Below, piece after piece: positions 27,749 through 36,714 of a stretch of 64,000 bases of DNA. The stretch's first letter is position 1, and each line of letters opens with the position of its first letter. The stretch comes from Azospirillum thiophilum (GTDB lineage Bacteria; Pseudomonadota; Alphaproteobacteria; Azospirillales; Azospirillaceae): positions 765,001 to 829,000 of the forward strand of contig NZ_CP012402.1 in NCBI RefSeq assembly GCF_001305595.1, written 5' to 3'. The notes beneath the pieces are model-generated. The model was not told where the DNA came from, made no database searches, and worked only from the letters and a program-made list of their open reading frames with translations. Made by a program: the position numbers and the translations under genes.

Positions 27749-28637
27749 GGCGGATTTCCTCGACGTGGAGCGCCTGAGCGAGACCATCGGCGGCGGCATC
27801 GCCCGTGGCTCCGAATGGCTGGTAACGGCGATCCTCGACCATGGGCAGCCCGCCCTGGACGCCATCGCCGGCGTGGTGGATGGGGTGGGCGGCGCGCTGG
27901 ACGGGGTGCTGCTGGGGGCACCACCCTGGATGCTGGCGCTTATCATGGTAGGGATCGCGCTGTGGCGGGTTGGCCGCGGCTTTGCCCTGTTCACCCTGCT
28001 GGCTCTGGGGGCGATCTTCGTCATGGGATTGTGGGAACCGACGGTCTCGACGCTCGGCCTCGTGCTCGCCTCCACCGTGCTCAGCCTGGCCGGCGGCGTG
28101 CCGCTGGGCATCTGGATGGCGCGCAGCAAAATGGCCGACGGGGTCGGCAAGACGCTGCTCGACCTGATGCAGACGATGCCGGCCTTCGTCTACCTGATCC
28201 CCGCCGTGATGTTCTTCGGCCTGGGTCGGGTGCCGGGCATCATAGCCACGGTTGTCTTTGCCATGCCGCCAGCGGTGCGTTTGACCGCACTGGGCATCCG
28301 GCAGGTGCCGGCGGAACTGGTGGAGGCCGGCCGTGCCTTCGGCTGCCGCGACCATCAGCTGCTGTACAAGGTGCAGTTGCCCAACGCCCTGCCGTCGATC
28401 ATGGCCGGCGTCAACCAGACCATGATGATGGCGCTGTCGATGATCGTCGTCGCCTCTATGATCGGTGCCGGCGGCCTCGGCAATGTGGTGCTCCAGGGCA
28501 TCCAGCGGTTGGACATCGGTCTCGGCGTGCAGAGCGGGTTGAGCGTCGTTCTGCTCGCCGTCATGCTTGACCGCATCACCCAGAGCTTCGGCCGCCCCCC
28601 TGCAAGCCAGGCGAAGCGGCACCGGTGGTGGCGGTGA
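27741..28637 (+). CDS. choW: Choline/glycine betaine ABC transporter permease (ProW/ChoW type)
   Basis: 298 residues. A hydrophilic N-terminus (MAEADFLDVERLSET) precedes about six to seven membrane helices. The coupling loop AGRAFGCRDHQLLYKVQLPN near residue 197 and MQTMPAFVYLIPAVMFFGLG near residue 145 are characteristic of ProW. With ChoV and ChoX it forms an osmoprotectant/choline importer. It ends 2 bases before the end of the convergent betI gene. Confidence 0.92.
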   Translation: MAEADFLDVERLSETIGGGIARGSEWLVTAILDHGQPALDAIAGVVDGVGGALDGVLLGAPPWMLALIMVGIALWRVGRGFALFTLLALGAIFVMGLWEPTVSTLGLVLASTVLSLAGGVPLGIWMARSKMADGVGKTLLDLMQTMPAFVYLIPAVMFFGLGRVPGIIATVVFAMPPAVRLTALGIRQVPAELVEAGRAFGCRDHQLLYKVQLPNALPSIMAGVNQTMMMALSMIVVASMIGAGGLGNVVLQGIQRLDIGLGVQSGLSVVLLAVMLDRITQSFGRPPASQAKRHRWWR

Positions 28638-28639
28638 TC

Positions 28640-29215
28640 CTAGGCGTCGAGTTCGGAATCGAGGTAGCCCAGCGCCACGGCGCGCGCGGCGCTGCCATCG
28701 ATGGCGCCGGTCAGGGCGAAGCGCAGCCACAATCCGTCGATCATCGCCGCCAGCCCGACGGCCACCCGCTCCGCACGGTCCGCCGGCAGCAGCGGGCGCA
28801 GCGCGTGCAGCAGGTTGGAATGCAGGCGCCGGGCGTTGATCCGCTGCAACCGCGCCAGCGCCGGATTGTGCGGCGCTTGCGCCCAGAAGCCCAGCCAGGC
28901 GGCGACCACCCGAGGCTCGAACTGACCGGGGGCGAAGTTGCAATCGACGATCGCCTCCAGCCGAGCACGCGGAGAGGTGGCAGTCGCCAGCCGTTGTGTC
29001 GCGTCGTCGCGCAACTGTTGCAGCATGCTGCGCATGGTTGCGGCCAGCAGTTCGTCCTTGCCGCCGAAATAATGATGGATAATGCCGGGCGACACGCCCG
29101 CGCCACGGCTGATCGTCTGGACCGTGGTGTCGGCCAACCCATGCTCGCCCATCGAGGTGATGGTGGCGTCGATCAACTGACGGCGGCGGATCGGTTCCAT
29201 TCCGACTTTGGGCAT
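28640..29215 (-). CDS. betI: BetI, choline-responsive TetR-family repressor
   Basis: 191 residues beginning MPKVGMEPIRRRQLIDATIT, the family signature. The DNA-binding helix-turn-helix follows with VSPGIIHHYFGGKDELLAAT near residues 40-60; the C-terminal ligand domain has AAMIDGLWLRFALTG. BetI represses betaine synthesis and choline uptake genes and releases DNA with choline. No betA/betB genes are in this window, but a BetI box precedes choV. The gene is divergent from choX with a 151-base gap. Confidence 0.95.
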   Translation of the reverse strand: MPKVGMEPIRRRQLIDATITSMGEHGLADTTVQTISRGAGVSPGIIHHYFGGKDELLAATMRSMLQQLRDDATQRLATATSPRARLEAIVDCNFAPGQFEPRVVAAWLGFWAQAPHNPALARLQRINARRLHSNLLHALRPLLPADRAERVAVGLAAMIDGLWLRFALTGAIDGSAARAVALGYLDSELDA

Positions 29216-29366
29216 GGGGTGTGTGGTCTCCTGTCCTTCTCCGCCGGCTCCGGTCCGAACCGGCGCCTTGGCTTGCGTGGCAACAGATGCGCCATTTTCC
29301 CCGTTCCGTCGATTGCGAAAACGACAGAACAGAAGAAACGAAAACAGAAGAAGTGGAGTTGACTAC

Positions 29367-30347
29367 ATGACGGAATGGAAGGCTCCGGCCAAGAGGGTAG
29401 CGGGTGTTCTGGCAGGGGTTGCGGCAATCCTGTCGCTGGCGACCGGCGGCGCGTCTGCTGCCGATCCGGCCTCCTGCAAGTCCGTGCGTTTCGGCGACGT
29501 GGGCTGGACCGACATTGCGGCGACGACTGCGCTTGCCTCCGTCACGCTGGACGCGCTGGGCTACAAGCCGACCACCATCATGTCTTCGGTCCCGCTGGTC
29601 TATACGGGCCTCAAGACCAAGTCGCTGGATGTCTTCCTCGGCAATTGGATGCCGACGATGGAGCCCTTTTTGAAGCCGGTGTTGGAAGACGGCTCGGTCG
29701 AGGTGGCGCGCGTCAACCTGGAAGGTGCGAAATACACGCTGGCGGTGCCGAAATATGCAGCCGACGCCGGGTTGAAGACCTTCACCGACATCGTGAAGTT
29801 CAAGGACAAGCTGGGCGGCAAGATCTATGGGATCGAGGCTGGCAACGACGGCAACCTGATCATAGACAAGATGCTGAAGGCGGATGCCTTCGGTTTGAAG
29901 GATTTTAAACTGGTTGAGTCTAGCGAGGCCGGCATGCTGGCCGAGGTCAAGCGGGCGGCGCGCTCCAAGGGGTGGATGGTCTTCCTGGGTTGGGAACCGC
30001 ACCCGATGAACAAGAGCTTCGAGCTGACCTATCTGGAAGGGGGCGACGACTGGTTCGGTCCCAATCTGGGGGGCGCCACCGTGGCCACCAACGTCCGGAA
30101 GGGCTATGCCGCGGAATGCCCGAACGTCGGCACGCTGCTGTCCAACCTGAGCTTCACGCTGGACATGGAAAACGCCGTCATGGACGACATCATGAATGGC
30201 AACAAGAAGCCCGATGCCGCTGCCAAGGCCTGGCTGAAGAAGAACCCCGAGACTCTTGAGCGCTGGTTGTCCGGTGTCACCACCCTGGACGGGAAGGACG
30301 GCTTGGCCGCCGTCCGGTCGAAGCTCGGGGTTCCGACAAAGTCGTAG
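29367..30347 (+). CDS. choX: Choline/betaine-binding periplasmic protein (ProX/ChoX type)
   Basis: 326 residues starting MTEWKAPAKRVAGVLAGVAA, with GGAG eight bases upstream and a signal peptide ending ASA-ADPASC. Ligand-site landmarks of the choline-binding ChoX/ProX group are VGWTDIAATTALASVTLDAL near residue 50, LDVFLGNWMPTMEPF near residue 90 and FLGWEPHPMN near residue 210 (aromatic cage). It delivers choline or betaine to ChoVW, although it is split from them by betI on the other strand. Two hairpins close the gene downstream. Confidence 0.93.
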   Translation: MTEWKAPAKRVAGVLAGVAAILSLATGGASAADPASCKSVRFGDVGWTDIAATTALASVTLDALGYKPTTIMSSVPLVYTGLKTKSLDVFLGNWMPTMEPFLKPVLEDGSVEVARVNLEGAKYTLAVPKYAADAGLKTFTDIVKFKDKLGGKIYGIEAGNDGNLIIDKMLKADAFGLKDFKLVESSEAGMLAEVKRAARSKGWMVFLGWEPHPMNKSFELTYLEGGDDWFGPNLGGATVATNVRKGYAAECPNVGTLLSNLSFTLDMENAVMDDIMNGNKKPDAAAKAWLKKNPETLERWLSGVTTLDGKDGLAAVRSKLGVPTKS

Positions 30348-30361
30348 AAACTCCAGCAATG

Positions 30362-30408
30362 GGTTGCCGCCATCCGTCCCATCGATGATGCGGAAGGAGG
30401 CGGCAACC
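30362..30408 (+). repeat. Stem-loop after choX
   Basis: GGTTGCCGCC at 30362-30371 pairs perfectly with GGCGGCAACC at 30399-30408 over a 27-base loop. It begins 15 bases after the choX stop and is followed by the stronger hairpin at 30418-30441. It may be part of a composite terminator or stabilise the choX message. Confidence 0.45.
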
Positions 30409-30417
30409 GCGGATGCC

Positions 30418-30441
30418 GCACAAGGGCACTGCCCCTTGTGC
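30418..30441 (+). terminator. Probable terminator of choX
   Basis: GCACAAGGG at 30418-30426 pairs with CCCTTGTGC at 30433-30441 around a 6-base loop, followed by TGCTGTTCTTTATCCCTTT. The T-rich tail is imperfect, so strength is uncertain, but location after choX and before the sensor kinase fits. Confidence 0.5.
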
Positions 30442-30597
30442 ATGCTGTTCTTTATCCCTTTGCCCCAGCCCGTTGCTCTGATAAGGCCCAGATGGTCCTG
30501 AGTTCGGAGCGCTCGTGGCGGATCGCCCATCATCCTTTTTTCGATCACGGCGCGTTGCATGGGAAGCGTGCACACCTGCGCTTGCGGTGGCGGCGCC

Positions 30598-33246
30598 ATG
30601 AGGATTCGCTCGCGCATTGCGGTGGTGGGAGGCGTTCCGGTCGCCGTGGCGGCTGTGATCGCCATCGCCGGCGGGCTGCTTTTGGGCCGCGGCGAGCGGG
30701 TGTATGAAGCTGCGGTGCTGGCCGGATCGGTCCACCGCGACGTGTTGGCCGCGACTGCGGCTCGCATCGATTATCTCCAGGTCGCTCCCGCCGAGCGTTC
30801 CGGCCGTGCTGCCCGGTTCGTGGCGCTGTCTGACGCAGCCGGTGCCGAACTCCGCCGGCTGGACAAGGTCGGGTCCACCAGCGCTCACCGGCAGGAAGTA
30901 GAGCGCGCTACCATGGTTCTGGAGCGCTATGTCGGTCAGATGCATGCCTTCATTGCGGTGACCGAAGCCAATGACGCGGCGGTTGACGACATGGGACGCT
31001 ACGCCGCCTCGCTGATGGCCCTGACCGACCGTGCCCGCGAACGGCAGCATGCCGCAAATGTCGACCTGTTGGGATCGCTGACCGAGGCCGACCGGCGCCT
31101 GCGTGACAGCCGCGACGTGGTGGACGGCGCCCATGACCTGCGCGAGGCGATGCTGTCCCTGCAGCGGATGGAGGCGCAGCATGTCGCCGGCTTGGCCTTC
31201 GGCACCGGGCAACCATCAACCCCCGCCGATTTCCGCATCGCAACCGACAAACTGTTCGCCACCACCGCTCGGCTTCGGGACGCCCTGCGACGGACCGATC
31301 CGCTTGCCGACCGCTATCCGGCGCAAGAGGCCGCCGTCCGCTATGCCTCCGCAGTCGCCGCGCTGCAAGCTTCGGTCATCGCCCTGCGCGAAGCGCAGAC
31401 CGGGCGGGACGCGGCGCTGGAGGGCTTTGAGCATGCGGTCGACGTCGTGGCCAATGCCGCGGATGGCGGCACGCTGGCCGAACGCATGCTTGCAGAGCAG
31501 GTGATCCGGACCCTGCCTGCGGTGCGGGCGCTGGTCCTGACCGGCACGTTGGACCGCCAGCCCGACGTGACCTACCTGTCCTCGTTGCTGCCGTCGTTGC
31601 GTCTGCCGCTCGACCGTCTGCGCGAGGCACAGGAGCGATCCGCCGAGGCGCAGCAGGCGCTGGAGGAGGCCCAGCGTGCCGGTACCGAGGCGGCGGCGGC
31701 CATCGAGGCATTGACCGCCCGAATCCTGATGGTGAAGTCCACCGGCTACGCCGCGGTGCAGGACGAGGTGGTACAGCTGATCGCCTATGCCATCCAGGCC
31801 AACGATACGGAACAGGAGACCCAGAACGTCGCCGTCGTCGCCTTGCGGCTGGGCCGCCGGGCGGCCGAAGCGGTCGCGGTACGCGACGCGGATGAGGCGG
31901 ATCGGATCGTCGACGATGCCGGCATCCTGCTGGCGACCGTCCGCAGCCTGCCCATGTCGCCGCTGTTGCAGGATGAGGTGCTGTCGGCGATCCGCAACTG
32001 GCGCGACAGCCTGGGACGCACTGCGGCGGGGCTACGCCGACTGAACCAACTGCTGGTTGCCATGGATCGCAACGCTGGTGCCCTGGTGGAGACCGCAAGG
32101 CAGTTGGACGAGACCTTCCGCGACGAGGCCGCCGGCATCGGCGAATTGCTGACCCGCATCCTGATCGTGGGCGCGACCATCGGCCTGCTGCTGGGCGGTG
32201 GTGCGGCCCTGGTCGTCGCGCGTTCGATCAGCCGGCCGGTGCTGCGCCTGCAAGAACAGATGACCCGGTTGGCAGACGATCCGCTGGCTGGCCGCATCGA
32301 CGGCACCCGCCGCCGTGACGAGTTCGGGGCGATGGCCCGGGCCGCCGACTTCTTCATCCGCGAGATCGGCCTGCGCGAGCAGGCGGCGCGCCAAGCGAAG
32401 GAACGTGCCGATCATGCTCTGGAGGACCTGCGCCGCACCCAGGCCGACCTGATCCAGGCCGAGAAGATGGCCTCGCTTGGAGCGCTCGTTGCCGGTGTGG
32501 CGCATGAGATCAACACCCCGCTCGGCAATGCGTTGATGGGCGCGACCCATCTACAGGACAGGCTGGAAGCAGTCGTACGGCTGGCCCGCGACGGGAGCCT
32601 GCGCCGCGGCGATTTCATCGATTTCCATAGCACGGCGGAGGAGTTGACCCGGTTGATGGTGCTGAACCTGCGGCAAGCGGGTGAACTGGTGCAGAGTTTC
32701 AAGCAGGTCGCAGCTGACCAGACCAGCGGGGAGGCACGATGTTTCATGCTGAAGCCTTATCTGGAGGATCTGGCGACCAGTCTCAGCCCGTCATGGCGGC
32801 GGGCCGGTCATACCTTGCGGGTGGAGTGCCCCGAACCTGTGGAGATCGACGGCCATCCCGGTGTGCTGGCGCAAATCCTGACCAATCTGGTGATGAACTC
32901 GATCGCCCACGCCTATGACCAGGGTCAGCAGGGCCATCTGTCCATCACCGCGGCGCCGATCATGCCCGACATGGTGGAACTGGTCTATGCCGACGATGGC
33001 AAGGGTATCGCACCGATCCATCTGGGGCGGGTGTTCGATCCCTTCTTCACCACCCGGCGCGGGGCAGGGAACACCGGGCTCGGCCTGCACATTGTTTACA
33101 ACTTAGTGGCGAATGCGCTGGGTGGCCGGGTGTCGGTCGACAGTGCCGTTGGCTACGGTGTCCGTTTCACCATTCGCTTCCCACGTCGTTTTGCTACTGA
33201 TAACATGAGATCATTGGTTGAGGCACAGTCTTCGCTGGAGCATTGA
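30598..33246 (+). CDS. Membrane sensor histidine kinase with long periplasmic helical domain (TorS-like layout)
   Basis: About 882 residues from MRIRSRIAVVGGVPVAVAAV; an ATG at 30559 would add 13. One membrane helix at residues 8-28, a periplasmic part of about 490 residues made almost wholly of Ala/Leu/Arg-rich helices, a second membrane helix at about 521-540, then HAMP. The kinase core has phosphoacceptor His 636 in GVAHEINTPLGNAL, N-box LTNLVMNSIAHAY, and G boxes YADDGKGI and NTGLGLHIVYNLV. The stop codon touches the start of the binding-protein gene, indicating a shared sensory function. Confidence 0.9.
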   Translation: MRIRSRIAVVGGVPVAVAAVIAIAGGLLLGRGERVYEAAVLAGSVHRDVLAATAARIDYLQVAPAERSGRAARFVALSDAAGAELRRLDKVGSTSAHRQEVERATMVLERYVGQMHAFIAVTEANDAAVDDMGRYAASLMALTDRARERQHAANVDLLGSLTEADRRLRDSRDVVDGAHDLREAMLSLQRMEAQHVAGLAFGTGQPSTPADFRIATDKLFATTARLRDALRRTDPLADRYPAQEAAVRYASAVAALQASVIALREAQTGRDAALEGFEHAVDVVANAADGGTLAERMLAEQVIRTLPAVRALVLTGTLDRQPDVTYLSSLLPSLRLPLDRLREAQERSAEAQQALEEAQRAGTEAAAAIEALTARILMVKSTGYAAVQDEVVQLIAYAIQANDTEQETQNVAVVALRLGRRAAEAVAVRDADEADRIVDDAGILLATVRSLPMSPLLQDEVLSAIRNWRDSLGRTAAGLRRLNQLLVAMDRNAGALVETARQLDETFRDEAAGIGELLTRILIVGATIGLLLGGGAALVVARSISRPVLRLQEQMTRLADDPLAGRIDGTRRRDEFGAMARAADFFIREIGLREQAARQAKERADHALEDLRRTQADLIQAEKMASLGALVAGVAHEINTPLGNALMGATHLQDRLEAVVRLARDGSLRRGDFIDFHSTAEELTRLMVLNLRQAGELVQSFKQVAADQTSGEARCFMLKPYLEDLATSLSPSWRRAGHTLRVECPEPVEIDGHPGVLAQILTNLVMNSIAHAYDQGQQGHLSITAAPIMPDMVELVYADDGKGIAPIHLGRVFDPFFTTRRGAGNTGLGLHIVYNLVANALGGRVSVDSAVGYGVRFTIRFPRRFATDNMRSLVEAQSSLEH

Positions 33247-34875
33247 ATGCTGGTGTCCCGGACGTTTCGGATGAATCCCTTTGCAAGAGGTTTGGCCGTT
33301 TCCACTCTTCTTTTGGGCTTGACGGCAGCCGGGCCGGCAATGGCGGACAAGTCCCTGGTATTTTGTTCAGAGGCTAATCCGGAAAGCTTCAATCCGCAGG
33401 TCACCACCACCGGCACCAGCATGAATGCGGCATTGCCGCTCTACAACAATCTGATTGAGTTCGTGCGCGGCACCACTCGTGTGATGCCCGGTCTGGCGGA
33501 ATCCTACACGGTGTCGGAAGACGGCCTAACCTACGAGTTCAGGCTGCGCCGCGACGTGCGCTTCCATGCCAACGACCGTTTCACGCCGACCCGGCTGTTC
33601 AATGCGGACGACGTGCTGTTCTCCATCGAGCGGCAATGGAAGGACGGCCATCCCTTTCACAAGGTGGGCAGGGCGACCTACGACTATTTCAAGGATATGT
33701 CGATGGCTGCGCTGCTGAAGGCAGTGGACAGGATTGACGACCATACCGTCCGCATTACGCTGAATCGGCCGGAGGCCCCGTTCCTGGCCAACCTAGCCAT
33801 GCCCTTCTCCTCGATCCAGTCGGCGGAATATGCCGCGGCCCTGATGGAAGCCGGCACGCTGGACCTGTTCGACGAGGAGGCGGTCGGCACCGGACCGTTC
33901 CAATTGGTTTCCTTCCAGAAGGACGTGGCGATCCGCTACAAGGCTTTCGAAGGATATTGGGGCGGGCGCCAGCCGCTGGACACCCTGATCTTCGCCATCA
34001 ATCCCAACGCCGCGGTGCGGCTGAACAAATTGCGGTCAGGCGAATGCCACCTGATGGTTTTTCCAAACCCGGCCGAATTGGCGAAGATCGGCAGGGATCC
34101 AAATCTGGTTGTTCAACGGCGCGAGGGACTGAACCTCGACTATATGGCTTTCAACACGCGCAAGGCCCCGCTCGACGATGCGCGGGTGCGCCGCGCCATC
34201 ACGCTGGCGGTCGACAAGCAGATGCTGCTCGACGCGGTCTATCAGGAGGCCGGCCGGCCGGCCAAGAACCCGATTCCGCCGATCATGTGGTCCTACGACG
34301 ACAGCATCGGGGATTATCCCTTCGACCAGAACGAAGCCCGCAGACTGCTGGCCGAGGCGGGGCATGCGGGCGGCTTCACACTCGATCTGTGGTACCCACC
34401 GGTCGCCCGTGCCTACATGCCCAACGGCAAGCGCGCGGCGGAACTGATCCAGGCCAATTTGGAGCGCGTCGGCATCAAGGTTAATCTGGTTACCGACGAG
34501 TGGCGGGAATACCGCCGCCGCTTGGCGCTGGGCGAACATGACATGGCGATCTATGGCTGGACCGGTGATAACGGCGATCCGGACAATTTCCTGTTCTTGT
34601 TGCTGGGCTGCGACGCCGCCCGCCCTGGCGGCGGCAACTTCGCCAAATGGTGCAACTCCGCCTTCGAAGACCAAGTGGTGAAGGCCAAGCGCACCAGCGT
34701 ACAGGAGGAACGCATCGCTCATTACCACGCGGCGCAACGCATCTTCCATCAGGAATTGCCCTGGTACCCCATCGCCCACTCCATCGTGTCCGTCGCCCTG
34801 CGCAGGGAAGTCCGGAATTACCGGATCGATCCCTTCCTCCAGGTGTTCACGGGCGTCGACATCGAGAGCGAGTGA
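33247..34875 (+). CDS. Peptide/nickel-type periplasmic binding protein (SBP family 5), probable sensor partner
   Basis: 542 residues with GGAG six bases upstream and a signal peptide ending AMA-DKSLVF. It is a DppA/OppA-like protein: EANPESFNPQVTTTGTSMNA near residue 40, YEFRLRRDVRFHAND, GTGPFQLVSFQKDVAIRYKA near residue 217 and the late YGWTGDNGDPDNFLFLLLG. Such proteins usually serve ABC importers, but no permease or ATPase gene is near; the gene begins one base after the kinase stop and is followed by a GGDEF gene 11 bases on. Ligand is unknown. Confidence 0.92.
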   Translation: MLVSRTFRMNPFARGLAVSTLLLGLTAAGPAMADKSLVFCSEANPESFNPQVTTTGTSMNAALPLYNNLIEFVRGTTRVMPGLAESYTVSEDGLTYEFRLRRDVRFHANDRFTPTRLFNADDVLFSIERQWKDGHPFHKVGRATYDYFKDMSMAALLKAVDRIDDHTVRITLNRPEAPFLANLAMPFSSIQSAEYAAALMEAGTLDLFDEEAVGTGPFQLVSFQKDVAIRYKAFEGYWGGRQPLDTLIFAINPNAAVRLNKLRSGECHLMVFPNPAELAKIGRDPNLVVQRREGLNLDYMAFNTRKAPLDDARVRRAITLAVDKQMLLDAVYQEAGRPAKNPIPPIMWSYDDSIGDYPFDQNEARRLLAEAGHAGGFTLDLWYPPVARAYMPNGKRAAELIQANLERVGIKVNLVTDEWREYRRRLALGEHDMAIYGWTGDNGDPDNFLFLLLGCDAARPGGGNFAKWCNSAFEDQVVKAKRTSVQEERIAHYHAAQRIFHQELPWYPIAHSIVSVALRREVRNYRIDPFLQVFTGVDIESE

Positions 34876-34886
34876 GCGCCGCCGCC

Positions 34887-36332
34887 ATGTCCAACCGAGA
34901 CGAGGAACTGTTCGCGGACGAAAGCCTGTTCGCCGCCGCCGACAAAGACCGCAGCATGGCGCCGCAGGCCGAACCCTGGCCGGTGCTGGTGGTCGACGAC
35001 GATGAGCAGGTCCACGCGATGACCCGCCTGCTGCTGAACGATTTCGAGTTCGAGGGGCGCCGCTTCGCCATCGTCAGTGCATTTTCCGCAGTGGAGGCGA
35101 GGGCAATCCTGGCCGAACGGTCGGACCTGCCGGTGGTGGTGCTGGATGTGGTGATGGAAACCCATGATGCCGGCCTCCGGTTGGTCCATCACATCCGCCG
35201 CGACCTGGGCAACCGTCATATCCGCATCATCCTTCGCACCGGCCAGCCCGGACAGGCGCCGGAGCGCGAGATCATCGTCACCTATGACATCAACGACTAT
35301 AAGAGCAAGGCGGAGCTGACCGCCCAGAAGCTGTTCACCAGCGTGATCAGCGCGGTGCGTGGCTGGCGTGACCTTGTCACCATCGAGACGCTGAACCAGT
35401 CTCTGGAACGCCGAGTGGCAGAACGTACCGCCGAACTGGAACGCCAGACGGCGCTCGCCGACGAACAGCGCCGTTTCATCGAGAATCTGGTGGAATTGAT
35501 GCCGAGCCCGGTCTGGTACAAGGACGCTGCCGGCCGCTACGCCCTGTGCAACCGCGCCTTCCGCGAACTGTTCTCCGACAACGCGCAACAGACCGAGCGG
35601 GCAATCGGCAAGGCCCGGCGGATGGAGACCGGACAGGTGGAACAGACGACCGAGACCGATGCCTTTTCCTTCGAAGCCAGCGTGGTTGGGCCTGGAGGCG
35701 ATACTCGCGAGTTGCTGGTGGTGAAACAGCCGCTGACGGCTTCCGATGGCAGCGATGCCGGGTTGATCGGTATCGCCGCCGACATCACCGAACGCCGCCG
35801 GATGGAGCGCGAACTGCACCGTCTGGCAACCACTGACCCGCTGAGCGGCGTCCACAATCGCCGCCATATCCTCGATCTGCTGGAACAGTTGCTGACCGGG
35901 CAGGAGGTGGGGAATTCCAGGCAGGAGACCGGCTCCGCCTGCCTGATCATGCTCGACATCGACCATTTCAAGCGGATCAACGACGGGTTGGGGCATGCTG
36001 CCGGCGACGACGCCATCCGCAAAACGGTCGACGTGATTCGGGGCCATCTGCGTGTCTCCGACCAGCTCGGTCGGATCGGCGGGGAGGAATTCGCCATCCT
36101 GCTTCCGGAAACGTCACGCGGTGCCGGCATCGCAATCGCGGAGCGGTTGCGCGGCGGATTGGCAGCTTTGGCCATACCGCTGAGCGATGGCCGGCACTTC
36201 CAGCTGACAGCCAGCTTCGGCCTGACCGAAATCCGGCCGCTGGAGGATACGGTGGAAACGGTTCTGGGCCGGGCCGACCAAGCACTGTACCGTGCCAAGG
36301 CCGGCGGACGGAACCGGGTGGAGCTGAATTGA
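34887..36332 (+). CDS. Response regulator with REC, PAS and GGDEF domains (diguanylate cyclase)
   Basis: 481 residues starting MSNRDEELFADESLFAAADK. The receiver domain (about 30-165) has acidic pocket VVDDDE and phospho-Asp 87 in VVLDVVMETH. A coiled coil with LERRVAERTAELERQTALAD (about 185-205) leads to a PAS domain (NLVELMPSPVWYKDAAGRY near residue 205). The cyclase core ends in GGEEF at 398-402, with an inhibitory I-site RVSD five residues before it, so product feedback is expected. The gene makes c-di-GMP in response to kinase signalling. It is 11 bases after the binding-protein gene. Confidence 0.93.
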   Translation: MSNRDEELFADESLFAAADKDRSMAPQAEPWPVLVVDDDEQVHAMTRLLLNDFEFEGRRFAIVSAFSAVEARAILAERSDLPVVVLDVVMETHDAGLRLVHHIRRDLGNRHIRIILRTGQPGQAPEREIIVTYDINDYKSKAELTAQKLFTSVISAVRGWRDLVTIETLNQSLERRVAERTAELERQTALADEQRRFIENLVELMPSPVWYKDAAGRYALCNRAFRELFSDNAQQTERAIGKARRMETGQVEQTTETDAFSFEASVVGPGGDTRELLVVKQPLTASDGSDAGLIGIAADITERRRMERELHRLATTDPLSGVHNRRHILDLLEQLLTGQEVGNSRQETGSACLIMLDIDHFKRINDGLGHAAGDDAIRKTVDVIRGHLRVSDQLGRIGGEEFAILLPETSRGAGIAIAERLRGGLAALAIPLSDGRHFQLTASFGLTEIRPLEDTVETVLGRADQALYRAKAGGRNRVELN

Positions 36333-36714
36333 TGGCAAAGCAACGCTCTGCGGCATTTTGGACGATGACGGCTTGACCGCCGCCGCTGCAACGGGTATGC
36401 AGATCCTATGAACATCACCGCCACCATGCGAATGCGAATTACCGGCCCGGCGCTCTGAGAGCGTCGGAAAGTTGCCGCGTTCGTGTTCACTGGTCGTGTG
36501 GAGTGTGTGGCGTGTCGCTGCACCTTGTGGCACCCGGAGCCCCCAATCCGGTTCATGACAAGTCCAACTGTCTGACCGCCGTTCTGGCGCCCAATGGTGG
36601 CGCCCGTCTTGGCGAGCGAATGTGTGGCTCGGCGCGAATTATCCACCCGGTCCGCTGAGGCGGTCCGGGTCACGCCCGCTCTACCCGAAAATTCGTTTGT
36701 CGAGGATCATCGCG
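36333..36714. other. Intergenic stretch, no gene seen
   Basis: No supported coding sequence. Contains a small perfect dyad CGCTCTGAGAGCG at 36451-36463 and a direct repeat GCGAATGCGAATT at 36428-36440. It should hold the promoter of the downstream dehydratase gene, but no clear -35/-10 pair could be chosen. Confidence 0.5.

Noticed and set aside
29216..29366. Search for a second BetI box between betI and choX.
   Set aside because: No sequence close to the BetI operator was found; only weak half-sites such as CGATTGCG.
27264..30767. A very long minus-strand frame of 1167 codons opposite the choline transporter.
   Set aside because: It is a GC-bias shadow of choV, choW, betI and choX, whose motifs are unambiguous; the frame holds no recognisable domain.
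36414..36440. GCGAATGCGAATT repeat considered as a Fur box.
   Set aside because: It lacks the inverted 7-1-7 symmetry and sits more than 270 bases from the next start.
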